DNA of 10,602 nucleotides from Pseudomonadota bacterium (GCA_023410295.1 JAEYPY010000261.1:1-10602); one strand, 5' to 3'. Counted from the first letter of the stretch, positions 1 to 6,190 are shown. Notes: generated by a model from the sequence alone, not told the origin. Translations and numbers: made by a program.

Positions 1-255
1 CTCTTGGGCCTTGCGCGCGCCCCGCGTCGTCTCATCGCCGTCAACCTCAACATTGCCGCTCGACCAGATGCGGTGAAACATCTGATAGAGCCCGGCGCGG
101 GGGTCGAGCTGACGCGGAAATTCATCCGGTTTGGCGACGATTGCCTCTAAGGTCGCCGCCACAAATGCGTCACCGCTGGCCTGGGCTCCGGTCAAAGCGC
201 GCGCATAGCGACGTAGCAAAGGCAGATGGGGTGCGATTTCCCGTGCCAGAGACAT
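1..255 (-). CDS. phyR: PhyR general stress response regulator, N-terminal part (cut by window edge)
   Basis: PhyR is the anti-anti-sigma factor of the alphaproteobacterial general stress response. When phosphorylated, its sigma-like domain binds NepR and frees EcfG. Read on the minus strand from ATG 253-255, the frame stays open for 85 codons to the window edge. It starts MSLAREIAPHLPLLRRYARA and continues with LTGAQASGDAFVAATLEA and a later YQMFHRIWSS, which is the typical start of the PhyR sigma-like domain (sigma-2-like helices). The C-terminal receiver domain with its phospho-acceptor Asp lies outside the window, so it cannot be checked. AAGGG sits about 6 bases before the start. The gene diverges from nepR-ecfG, the classic arrangement, and two EcfG-type promoters face it. 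The identification rests on recognisable sequence plus context and I consider it secure. Confidence 0.95.
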   Translation of the reverse strand, partial: MSLAREIAPHLPLLRRYARALTGAQASGDAFVAATLEAIVAKPDEFPRQLDPRAGLYQMFHRIWSSGNVEVDGDETTRGARKAQE

Positions 256-339
256 ATATGACCCTTTGTTTTGATTTGCTTTTTGCGGCTCGTTCGCCTG
301 CATGCTCATTGTATTCTCCCATCCCGGCGAGCCAAGGGA

Positions 340-364
340 AACGTTAGAACGTGAAAAAAGTTCC
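340..364 (-). promoter_or_regulatory. EcfG-type promoter facing phyR (proximal copy)
   Basis: On the minus strand, GGAAC (364 to 360) is followed by 16 bases and CGTT (343 to 340). This matches exactly the consensus known for EcfG/SigT promoters, GGAAC-N16/17-CGTT. Transcription would start near 333 and give a leader of about 78 bases before phyR. It implies that EcfG activates its own activator phyR. Confidence 0.82.
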
Positions 365-372
365 GAAGTTCC
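348..372 (-). promoter_or_regulatory. EcfG-type promoter facing phyR (distal copy, overlapping the first)
   Basis: A second minus-strand match has GGAAC (372 to 368), a 16-base spacer and CGTT (351 to 348). It is shifted exactly 8 bases from the proximal copy. On the minus strand the -35 region reads as two tandem CGGAACTT units, and the -10 region likewise has two CGTT copies 8 bases apart. The arrangement looks like a short tandem duplication of a promoter. Which of the two is used cannot be decided from sequence. Confidence 0.75.
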
Positions 373-397
373 GGAACAGCCTGTGGCCCGAGGCGTT
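373..397 (+). promoter_or_regulatory. EcfG-type promoter of the nepR-ecfG-kinase operon
   Basis: GGAAC (373-377), a 16-base spacer and CGTT (394-397) give an exact EcfG consensus on the plus strand. Its -35 abuts the -35 of the distal phyR promoter, together forming the 10-bp palindrome GTTCCGGAAC (368-377). Two polymerases could hardly occupy both -35 boxes at once. Transcription would start near 404-406, about 45 bases before the first possible nepR start. This is the expected autoregulatory loop of ecfG. Confidence 0.85.
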
Positions 398-447
398 CTG
401 GTGCTGCGGACGACTGGAACGCTGAACCCAGACGTAGAAGCGGGGGG

Positions 448-675
448 ATGATCGGCAAGATGCGGCGGAAAGATGAGATGGAGACTGTGGTGACAAAAAA
501 GGCTCCCCATGACGGGAGCACGCAACGGCCCAGGCGGGCTCATGCGAACAACCACAAGGCGTTGATCACGCGCAATCTGCGGCTCGCGTTTGGCGAAGTC
601 GCCAGCGAGCCTGTGCCTGATCGCTTCTTGGAGCTGCTAAATCGTCTCGATACGGCGGAGGAGAAGAAGCAATGA
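448..675 (+). CDS. nepR: NepR anti-sigma factor
   Basis: NepR is the small anti-sigma factor that holds EcfG inactive until phosphorylated PhyR titrates it away. The diagnostic core is residues 38-68 of the longest reading: ITRNLRLAFGEV, then SEPVPDRFLELLNRLD. These are the two NepR helices that grip the sigma factor. The N-terminal part is polar and basic, as expected for the disordered NepR tail. The start is uncertain. ATG 448 follows a G-run with no spacing, ATG 460 has that G-run 12 bases upstream, and ATG 478 has GGAAAG (467-472) at a proper spacing. The true protein may therefore be 65 to 75 residues. The stop overlaps the ecfG start (ATGA at 672-675), so the sigma factor and its inhibitor are probably translationally coupled. 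Confidence 0.92.
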   Translation: MIGKMRRKDEMETVVTKKAPHDGSTQRPRRAHANNHKALITRNLRLAFGEVASEPVPDRFLELLNRLDTAEEKKQ

Positions 676-1217
676 GCGCGCCTACCGCTTTCAAGGCTGA
701 GCTCATCGAGCTCCTGCCCAGTTTGCGTGCGTTCGCGCGTTCACTGGCGCACAACCCGGCGCAAGCCGACGATCTCGTGCAGGACACGCTGGTCAAAGCG
801 TTGGCCAATGTCGAGCGCTTTGAACCCGGCACGAACCTGCGCGCATGGCTCTTCACCATTCTGCGCAACCATTATTACTCGCAGCTGCGCAAGTCGAAGC
901 GTGAGATTGAAGATGCGGACGGCAAGTTCGCCGCGCGTCTTTCGTCGCGTCCCGAGCAGGACGGGACGGTCGATCTCGAAGACTTCAAGGTGGCCTTCGC
1001 CCAACTGGCGCCGGATCACCGCGAAGTGCTGACGCTCGTCGGCGCCTCGGGCTGTTCCTACGAGGAAGCCGCGCAAATCTGCGGCTGCGCGGTCGGCACG
1101 ATCAAGAGCCGGGTCAACCGTGCACGCAAGAAGCTCTCGGATATGCTGGGGCTTGACGAAGACGGCGCGCCACTGTCTGGAGAAGGCAGGCTGATCGAGG
1201 ATAGCGCCCGCGTGTGA
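672..1217 (+). CDS. ecfG: EcfG family general stress sigma factor
   Basis: This is an extracytoplasmic-function sigma factor that directs RNA polymerase to GGAAC-N16/17-CGTT promoters under general stress. The 181 residues hold a sigma-2 region at about 11-77 (ADDLVQDTLVKALANVERF, then LRAWLFTILRNHYYSQLRK) and a sigma-4 region at about 108-158 (LAPDHREVLTLVG, then SYEEAAQICGCAVGTIKSR, the recognition helix-turn-helix). GGAGGAG (657-663) lies 8 bases before the ATG. The start overlaps the nepR stop, and the stop overlaps the GTG start of the kinase downstream. Assignment to EcfG rather than another ECF group rests on the nepR/phyR neighbourhood and on matching promoter sites here and near 2961 and 3929. 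Length and domains are normal. Confidence 0.95.
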   Translation: MSAPTAFKAELIELLPSLRAFARSLAHNPAQADDLVQDTLVKALANVERFEPGTNLRAWLFTILRNHYYSQLRKSKREIEDADGKFAARLSSRPEQDGTVDLEDFKVAFAQLAPDHREVLTLVGASGCSYEEAAQICGCAVGTIKSRVNRARKKLSDMLGLDEDGAPLSGEGRLIEDSARV

Positions 1218-2914
1218 AAATCGGCGGAGACAGGCCATTCAGTTTTTGGCCCCGCGCATTGTCCTTACGGTCAATGCGCGGGCGCATGGCGTTGTTGCTC
1301 GGCTTGGCAATGCTGCCGGCCGGCGCCATCGCCATGCAGGTTGGCCTAAACGCCGTCGATGCGCGCCAGGCCGCCTTTGAAGAAGCGCTTGGCCGCCGCG
1401 CGCTGCAATCTATCTCCGCCGAAGCCGGCACGATCGACCAGTTGCGTGAAATGCTGCGGGTGCTGGCCTCGAGCCCGGAGCTGCGCAACGTCGGTATCGG
1501 CAATTGCCGGGAATGGCTGAGCGGCGTCGTAGAGCGCTATCCCAACATCGCTTCGATCGTTGTCACCGACGATGAAGGCCGTGTCCGCTGCAGCGTGCCG
1601 ACCGTCACCCCCGGCGCGCAAACCTCCGGCCCCGAGTTGCGTGAGAAAGCGCGCACGCGCGGCGCCTTCGCCATCGGCTATGTCGAGCGCAGCATCCTTC
1701 TAAGCCGGCCCGTACTCAGCGCCATGGAGCCAGTGCGCGACGCTGCCGACCGCCGCATCGGCTTCGTCGGCGCCGCCATCGATATCGATGATCTGCGCGC
1801 TGTACTCGACCGCGGCCGCGCGCTTGACCGCGCCCGCGCCGCCATTGTCGATGCTGACGGGCGCATCATCGCCCAATCCAGCGCCGGCGATCACGCCGAC
1901 GTTGGCCTGCCGTCAGTTGATCAGATTCGGCAGATGATCGGGCCGGATCCGGCTTTCATCGAACTGCGCAACGGCAACGCGGTCGTCGTGCCGTTGCATG
2001 CGCCTGATCTCTATGCCGTCATGGCGTGGGCCCCCGATCAACCCGCGTGGCGGCGCGCGCTAGACGTCGGCGCGTCCGTCGCCGCCCCTTTGCTGATCTG
2101 GCTGCTCGCCATCGGCGCGGGCTGGTTTGCGATCGAGATTTTCGTCGCCCGGCCGCTATCCGCGCTCGAAGGCGCGGCGCGCAGTTACGCTCGCGGCGAG
2201 GACGTCGGCGAGATCGCCGCGCTGGCCAACGCGCCGGAGGAAATCCGCACCCTCCGCCGCACGTTGCAGGCGATGGCCAAGACCCTGCGCGGTCGCGAGC
2301 AGCGCCTGATCGAAGCGCTGCGCGAGGAGCGGGCGCTGCTGCGCGAAGTTCACCATCGCGTGAAGAACAACCTGCAGATGGTCGCAAGCCTGCTCAACAT
2401 TCAGGCGCGCTCGGCCAAGGACGAGTCCGAAGCCTGGGGCCTCGCCCGCGCGCATGACCGCGTGCAGCTGATGGCGCTCGTGCACCAGCGCATCTATTCC
2501 TCCGGCGAACTGCGCAGCCTTCGGCTCGACGATCTCGCCGCTGAGATCGCGCGCCAGCTGGTGCAATCGCGTGGCCATCTCGCCAAGGACATCCAGCTCA
2601 AGCTCGACGTGCACGAGGCCCGCGTGGAGGTCGACCGCGCGGTGCCGGCGGCGTTCCTGATGGGCGAGGGCATCTCCGCCGCGCTCGACGTGCTCGGCGG
2701 CGGCCACGGCGAACTCTTGTGCTGCGTGCAGCAGGATGCTGACGGCGAAATCCGCTTTGCCATTGAGGCGACAGGCGAAGCCTCCGGCGCACCCAATCCG
2801 AGCAGCCGCCTGATCGACGCCTTCGCCCGCCAGCTCGGCGCCAATGTAGGACGCGACCTAACGCAGCCGTTCGCGCTCTGGCTCTGCGTGCCACCCGCGC
2901 CGCTGGAAGAATAA
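1214..2914 (+). CDS. Membrane sensor histidine kinase (HisKA_2 type) with degenerate ATP-binding domain; PhyP/PhyK-like
   Basis: The likely job is control of PhyR phosphorylation, inferred from operon context. Layout: a membrane segment near residues 26-46; an extracytoplasmic sensor region at about 48-283, of dCache or CHASE-like size; a second membrane segment at about 288-311; a HAMP linker at about 312-362; and a HisKA_2 dimerisation domain with the box EVHHRVKNNLQMVASLLN. The phospho-acceptor is probably His381. The C-terminal ATPase domain is abnormal. Where related kinases have N-E-x-x-x-N, this one has GEGISAA (484-490), losing both Asn. No D-x-G-x-G box follows, only EATGEASG. The final helix (LIDAFARQLGA) is retained. 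The GTG start overlaps the ecfG stop; Met21 or Met25 are alternative starts. In Sphingomonas, PhyP is a kinase-like negative regulator proposed to dephosphorylate PhyR, so a phosphatase role is plausible here. A kinase role is not excluded. Confidence 0.85.
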   Translation: MKIGGDRPFSFWPRALSLRSMRGRMALLLGLAMLPAGAIAMQVGLNAVDARQAAFEEALGRRALQSISAEAGTIDQLREMLRVLASSPELRNVGIGNCREWLSGVVERYPNIASIVVTDDEGRVRCSVPTVTPGAQTSGPELREKARTRGAFAIGYVERSILLSRPVLSAMEPVRDAADRRIGFVGAAIDIDDLRAVLDRGRALDRARAAIVDADGRIIAQSSAGDHADVGLPSVDQIRQMIGPDPAFIELRNGNAVVVPLHAPDLYAVMAWAPDQPAWRRALDVGASVAAPLLIWLLAIGAGWFAIEIFVARPLSALEGAARSYARGEDVGEIAALANAPEEIRTLRRTLQAMAKTLRGREQRLIEALREERALLREVHHRVKNNLQMVASLLNIQARSAKDESEAWGLARAHDRVQLMALVHQRIYSSGELRSLRLDDLAAEIARQLVQSRGHLAKDIQLKLDVHEARVEVDRAVPAAFLMGEGISAALDVLGGGHGELLCCVQQDADGEIRFAIEATGEASGAPNPSSRLIDAFARQLGANVGRDLTQPFALWLCVPPAPLEE

Positions 2915-2960
2915 GCCGAAAATTAGCGCTTTAGATCACGCCCTTGCGAGGCGCTGCCCA

Positions 2961-2986
2961 GGAACAGCGCTATTGAACCTCGCGTT
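2961..2986 (+). promoter_or_regulatory. EcfG-type promoter of the first DUF1328 gene
   Basis: GGAAC (2961-2965), a 17-base spacer and CGTT (2983-2986) match the EcfG consensus exactly, 39 bases before the ATG at 3025. A 6-bp inverted repeat (GCGCTG 2951-2956 and CAGCGC 2965-2970) brackets the -35 box. It may be chance, or the end hairpin of the upstream operon. Confidence 0.8.
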
Positions 2987-3024
2987 CTCTCGTTTGAACA
3001 TGATGAAACGGAGACAATAGAGCC

Positions 3025-3198
3025 ATGCTTGGCTGGGCGCTTATCTTCGCCGTGCTGGCGATCATAGCCGGCTTTTTCGGCTTCTACGGCTTGGCCGGCC
3101 TCGCCGCTGGTATCGCCAAAATTCTCTTCCTGATCTTTCTGGCGCTGCTCGTCATCACCTTTGCCATGCGCGCCATCCGCGGGAGGTCAGTGCTTTAG
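3025..3198 (+). CDS. DUF1328/UPF0391 small membrane protein (copy 1)
   Basis: This is a 57-residue, almost wholly hydrophobic protein with two membrane helices (about 3-21 and 28-47), starting MLGWALIFAVLAIIAGFFGF and containing GLAGLAAGIAKILFLIF. The M-L-x-W-A-x-x-F opening, the central GxAxxAxGIAK/Q-I-L segment and the short basic tail (RAIRGR) are the pattern of the DUF1328 (UPF0391, YtjA-like) family, whose function is not established. GGAG (3010-3013) lies about 11 bases upstream. A perfect EcfG promoter match precedes it, so it is probably stress-induced. A paralogue lies on the other side of sodB at 3987. There is some chance that its transcript continues into sodB. Confidence 0.88.
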   Translation: MLGWALIFAVLAIIAGFFGFYGLAGLAAGIAKILFLIFLALLVITFAMRAIRGRSVL

Positions 3199-3230
3199 CG
3201 CTTTACCGTACTCCAAGTGCGGGCGCTTTC

Positions 3231-3256
3231 GCGGCGTCGCCTCGGGGCGGCGCCGC
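3231..3256 (+). terminator. Strong GC hairpin between the DUF1328 gene and sodB
   Basis: GCGGCG (3231-3236) pairs with CGCCGC (3251-3256). Inside it, CGCC (3238-3241) pairs with GGCG (3246-3249) around a TCGG loop, with a T-G wobble between the two blocks. This gives about an 11-bp stem. No T-tract follows, so it is not a textbook intrinsic terminator. It could attenuate read-through from the stress promoter into sodB or shape the sodB leader. Confidence 0.45.
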
Positions 3257-3267
3257 ACTAGATTAAG

Positions 3268-3283
3268 CTCCTCGACGGAGGAG
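3268..3283 (+). promoter_or_regulatory. Hairpin that can mask the sodB Shine-Dalgarno sequence
   Basis: CTCCTC (3268-3273) is perfectly complementary to GAGGAG (3278-3283), separated by a GACG loop. GAGGAG is part of the sodB ribosome binding site GGAGGAG (3277-3283), 5 bases before the ATG. The whole site would be paired in the closed form, which suggests translational control. This is inference from base pairing only. Confidence 0.45.
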
Positions 3284-3288
3284 ATTTC

Positions 3289-3921
3289 ATGTTCAAGCTG
3301 ACCGATCTGCCGTTCACCCACGATGCGCTCGAACCCGCGATGTCGCGCACCACGCTCGAAACCCACCACGGCAAGCACCACGCCGGCTACGTCACCAAGA
3401 CCAATGCCGCGCTGAAGGAAAAGCCGAACGCGCCCGCCACGCTGGAAGAAGTCGTCGCACTAGCCTACCGCGAGAAAGATCAGAAGCTCTTCAACAATGC
3501 CGCGCAGGCCTGGAATCACGGCTTCTTTTGGCAAAGCCTCACGCCGCAAAACCAAGGCGAACCGCAAGGCGCGCTGAAGGACGCCATCGCCAAAGCCTTC
3601 GGCGATCTCGCCAATTTCCGCCAGGAAGCGAAAGCCAAAGGCGAGGGCCATTTCGCCTCCGGCTGGCTCTGGCTCGTTTCAGATCGCGCCGGCGCCGTGC
3701 AACTGATCGACCTTCACGACGCTGACACGCCGCTCGTGCGCGATGGCGTCACCGCGCTCAGCGTCTGCGATCTGTGGGAGCACGCGTATTACCTGGATTA
3801 CAAGAATGAGCGCGGCCGCTTCCTCGAAGCCTATCTCAATTCGCTGATTAACTGGCGTTTCGCCGAAGCCCAGTACGAGAGCGCACGAAAAGGTGAGCGG
3901 GGATGGACTTACCCCACTTGA
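3289..3921 (+). CDS. sodB: Superoxide dismutase, iron type
   Basis: The enzyme converts superoxide to hydrogen peroxide and oxygen, and is probably cytoplasmic since no signal peptide is visible. The 210 residues cover the N-terminal hairpin domain (LETHHGKHHAGYV) and the C-terminal alpha/beta domain. The metal ligands read as His26, His77 (in AQAWNHGFFW), Asp161 and His165 (in DLWEHAYYLDY). Gln73 in NNAAQAWNH is the position used by iron-type enzymes to hold the active-site water. This favours Fe over Mn, though cambialistic use is possible. Length is slightly above the roughly 195 residues of the E. coli protein because of a longer C-terminal tail (ARKGERGWTYPT). GGAGGAG lies 5 bases upstream and can be masked by a hairpin. 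The gene sits between two DUF1328 genes with EcfG promoters, which points to a stress-defence cluster. No EcfG motif lies directly before sodB itself. Confidence 0.96.
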   Translation: MFKLTDLPFTHDALEPAMSRTTLETHHGKHHAGYVTKTNAALKEKPNAPATLEEVVALAYREKDQKLFNNAAQAWNHGFFWQSLTPQNQGEPQGALKDAIAKAFGDLANFRQEAKAKGEGHFASGWLWLVSDRAGAVQLIDLHDADTPLVRDGVTALSVCDLWEHAYYLDYKNERGRFLEAYLNSLINWRFAEAQYESARKGERGWTYPT

Positions 3922-3928
3922 CCTGATC

Positions 3929-3953
3929 GGAACCGGCGATCCCAGCGCACGTT
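3929..3953 (+). promoter_or_regulatory. EcfG-type promoter of the second DUF1328 gene
   Basis: GGAAC (3929-3933), a 16-base spacer and CGTT (3950-3953) match the EcfG consensus exactly, 34 bases before the ATG at 3987 and just past the sodB stop. This supports separate stress-driven transcription of the second small gene. Confidence 0.8.
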
Positions 3954-3986
3954 TTCATTCCAACCGCATTCCACGGAGGACGCAAA

Positions 3987-4151
3987 ATGCTGAGTTGGGC
4001 TCTGATTTTCTTCGTCGTCGCTATTATTGCGGCGGTGTTTGGCTTTGGCGGCATTGCGTCCGCGTCGGCCGGCATCGCGCAAATCCTGTTCTTCATCTTC
4101 CTCGTTCTGTTCGTCGTGTCCCTGATCATGGGCATGGCGCGAAGGGGCTAA
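3987..4151 (+). CDS. DUF1328/UPF0391 small membrane protein (copy 2)
   Basis: This is a 54-residue hydrophobic protein, a paralogue of the one at 3025. It starts MLSWALIFFVVAIIAAVFGF and continues GGIASASAGIAQILFFIF. Two membrane helices (about 3-20 and 30-49) and a short basic end (MARRG) fit DUF1328/UPF0391, a family with no settled function. GGAGGA (3975-3980) sits 6 bases before the ATG, and an exact EcfG promoter match lies upstream. The two copies agree in the opening M-L-x-W-A-L-I-F, in A-I-I-A and in the A-G-I-A-x-I-L-F core, but differ elsewhere, so this is not a recent duplication. It is too short to be found by length-limited ORF calling. Confidence 0.88.
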   Translation: MLSWALIFFVVAIIAAVFGFGGIASASAGIAQILFFIFLVLFVVSLIMGMARRG

Positions 4152-4186
4152 CGGGTCGCACGCGCTAGCCACGGCGTGGCATTTAC

Positions 4187-4230
4187 TGGGTTCCGATTTG
4201 GAGCGATAAAAGCGCCAAATTCCGAACCCA
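4187..4230 (+). promoter_or_regulatory. Large imperfect inverted repeat directly before the mmsA ribosome binding site
   Basis: TGGGTTCCGATTTGG (4187-4201) pairs with the strand 4215-4230 across a 13-base loop. It forms 14 base pairs, interrupted only by one C-C mismatch and one bulged T. The right arm ends exactly where the GGAGG site (4231-4235) begins. No T-tract follows, so a terminator for the small gene upstream is unlikely. An operator for a repressor of valine catabolism, or an RNA hairpin acting on mmsA translation, are both possible. Confidence 0.5.
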
Positions 4231-4244
4231 GGAGGCCAACGCCG

Positions 4245-5741
4245 ATGCGCGCGATCCAGAATTACATCAACGGCAAAAGCGCGTCCGCCTCCGGCGGGCG
4301 CGCTGGCCGCGTATTCAATCCCAACACCGGCGCGCAGCAGGCCGAAGTCGCGTTTTCATCCGCGCGCGATATCGACGCGGCGGTGCAAGCCGCGCTCGCC
4401 GCGCAGCCCGGCTGGGCCGCCACCAACCCGCAGCGCCGCGCGCGCGTCATGTTCAACTTCAAGGCGCTCGTCGAAAAGAACATGGACGAGTTGGCGCATC
4501 TGCTCTCGTCCGAGCACGGCAAAGTCATCGCCGATGCGCGCGGCGACGTGCAGCGCGGCCTTGAAGTGATCGAGTTCGCCTGCGGCATCCCGCACGCGAT
4601 GAAGGGTGAGTACACCGAAGGCGCCGGCCCGGGCATCGACGTCTACTCCATGCGCCAACCCCTCGGCGTGGTCGCCGGCATCACGCCGTTCAACTTCCCA
4701 GCCATGATCCCGATGTGGATGTTCGGCGTCGCCATCGCCGTCGGCAACACCTTCATCTTAAAGCCGAGCGAGCGCGATCCGTCCGTGCCCGTGCGCCTTG
4801 CCGAACTCTTCCTCGAAGCCGGCGGCCCGCCCGGCGTCCTCAACGTCGTCCATGGCGACAAGGAAGCCGTCGACGCCATCATCGCCAATCCCGAGATCAA
4901 GGCGATCAGCTTCGTCGGCTCGTCCGACATTGCCCACTACATCTACAGCCACGGCACCGCGAACGGTAAGCGCGTGCAAGCCATGGGCGGCGCCAAGAAT
5001 CACGGCATTGTCATGCCCGACGCCGACATGGATCAGACGGTGAAGGATCTCGTCGGCGCCGCGTTCGGTTCCGCCGGCGAACGCTGCATGGCGCTCCCGG
5101 TCGTCGTCCCCGTCGGCAAGCAAACCGCCGACGAACTGCGCGAACGTCTGCTGCCGGAAATGGAGAAGCTGAAGGTCGGCATCTCCACCGATGCCGACGC
5201 GCAATATGGCCCCGTCGTCACCGCCCAGCACAAGCAGCGCATCGAGGATTACATCGCGCTCGGTGTGAAAGAAGGCGGCGAACTCGTGCGCGACGGCCGC
5301 GGCTTCAAGCTGCAAGGCTATGAAGAAGGCTACTTCCTTGGCCCGACGCTGTTCGACCAGGTGAAGACCGACATGCGCACCTATCAGGAAGAAATCTTCG
5401 GCCCGGTGCTGCAGATCGTCCGCGCCGAAACCTTCGAAGAAGCGCTCGCGCTGCCGAGCCAGCATCAGTACGGCAACGGCGTCGCGATCTTCACTCGCAA
5501 CGGCCGCGCCGCGCGCGAGTTCGCCGCGCGCGTCAATGTCGGCATGGTCGGCATCAACGTGCCGATCCCGGTCCCCGTCGCCTATCACACCTTCGGCGGC
5601 TGGAAGCGCAGCGCCTTCGGCGACACCAACGTCCACGGCCTCGAAGGCGTGAAGTTCTACACCAAGGTGAAGACCGTGACGGCGCGTTGGCCGGAAGGCA
5701 TGACGGACGACTCAAGCTTCGTCATTCCGACGATGCGGTGA
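4245..5741 (+). CDS. mmsA: Methylmalonate-semialdehyde dehydrogenase (CoA-acylating)
   Basis: The enzyme oxidises methylmalonate semialdehyde with NAD and CoA to propionyl-CoA, the last step of the valine branch shown here, and also acts on malonate semialdehyde. The 498 residues are the family's usual length and open with MRAIQNYINGK. Seen: the NAD-fold PFNFPAMIP (148-156, with Asn150), KPSERDPS (173-180), FVGSSD (223-228), and the catalytic Cys281 in SAGERCMALPV. The usual aldehyde-dehydrogenase Glu box is replaced by QAMGGAKNH (245-253), the mark of this CoA-dependent subfamily. ATG 4245 is chosen over the longer GTG frame from 4176 because GGAGG (4231-4235) sits 9 bases before it and the longer start would run through the inverted repeat. 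Its stop overlaps the next ATG by one base. Confidence 0.96.
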   Translation: MRAIQNYINGKSASASGGRAGRVFNPNTGAQQAEVAFSSARDIDAAVQAALAAQPGWAATNPQRRARVMFNFKALVEKNMDELAHLLSSEHGKVIADARGDVQRGLEVIEFACGIPHAMKGEYTEGAGPGIDVYSMRQPLGVVAGITPFNFPAMIPMWMFGVAIAVGNTFILKPSERDPSVPVRLAELFLEAGGPPGVLNVVHGDKEAVDAIIANPEIKAISFVGSSDIAHYIYSHGTANGKRVQAMGGAKNHGIVMPDADMDQTVKDLVGAAFGSAGERCMALPVVVPVGKQTADELRERLLPEMEKLKVGISTDADAQYGPVVTAQHKQRIEDYIALGVKEGGELVRDGRGFKLQGYEEGYFLGPTLFDQVKTDMRTYQEEIFGPVLQIVRAETFEEALALPSQHQYGNGVAIFTRNGRAAREFAARVNVGMVGINVPIPVPVAYHTFGGWKRSAFGDTNVHGLEGVKFYTKVKTVTARWPEGMTDDSSFVIPTMR

Positions 5742-6190
5742 TGCAAGGGCTGGAGCAGCGACTTCCTGAGGACGTGCTGAGTCGCGCGAGCCTCCGCGGA
5801 AGTGAGTATGCTTGGCACCCAGATCACTTATCGGACATTGTGGCGGCGGCGCAAACCGTGGGATTGGCTACCTGTGCCGGTACGTTTCAGTATCGAATTC
5901 CAATTGGCACGTGCGAACTGTACTGGATTGATTTCGACAATTACGATCGGATCGATCGAGTCGCGCCCTGGGATGAGATTGTCAGGCTCACAGGCGGATG
6001 GGCGCTGGAAGCTATCGAAACACTTCGTTCGACCTTCGACTTTGAAGCCGAGGGCGTTCGGGCATTTAAAGACGTTATGGCTCTCAGAGACGCGGGCACT
6101 GACGTTAGCCAGTACGAGTGCTTCGTTCTGTACTTCGAAACGGCAGAGAGCCTGCGAACTCTGGATAATCAGTTTTCAAGACGGAAATGA
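5741..6190 (+). CDS. Hypothetical protein of unknown family, compositionally distinct
   Basis: I do not recognise this 149-residue soluble protein. It starts MQGLEQRLPEDVL. It contains EYAWHPDHLSDIVAAAQ, then CELYWIDFDNYDRIDRV, and a C-terminal YECFVLYFETAESL. It is acidic and rich in aromatic residues, with no membrane segment or signal peptide. ATG 5741 is chosen because it overlaps the mmsA stop (TGATG), which suggests coupling. A longer in-frame reading from 5687 would lie inside mmsA. By eye the gene is clearly lower in GC (roughly half) and freer of GC-ending codons than its neighbours, which suggests acquisition from elsewhere. Its stop overlaps (ATGA) the start of the broken hydrolase fragment. 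Small, acidic, orphan proteins of this kind include immunity-like proteins, but nothing here demonstrates that. Confidence 0.72.
   Translation: MQGLEQRLPEDVLSRASLRGSEYAWHPDHLSDIVAAAQTVGLATCAGTFQYRIPIGTCELYWIDFDNYDRIDRVAPWDEIVRLTGGWALEAIETLRSTFDFEAEGVRAFKDVMALRDAGTDVSQYECFVLYFETAESLRTLDNQFSRRK

Noticed and set aside
416..440. Further GGAAC at 416-420 as a fourth EcfG promoter
   Set aside because: No CGTT or close match lies 16-17 bases downstream.
4176..4244. GTG start extending mmsA by 23 residues
   Set aside because: It has no ribosome site and the extension crosses the inverted repeat. ATG 4245 has GGAGG at the right distance and gives the family-typical N-terminus.
4758..5636. Open frame of 292 codons on the minus strand
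   Set aside because: It lies fully antisense to mmsA. Its product is low-complexity (many A, D, G, H, V residues), as expected from the mirror of GC-biased codons, and it shows no recognisable motif.
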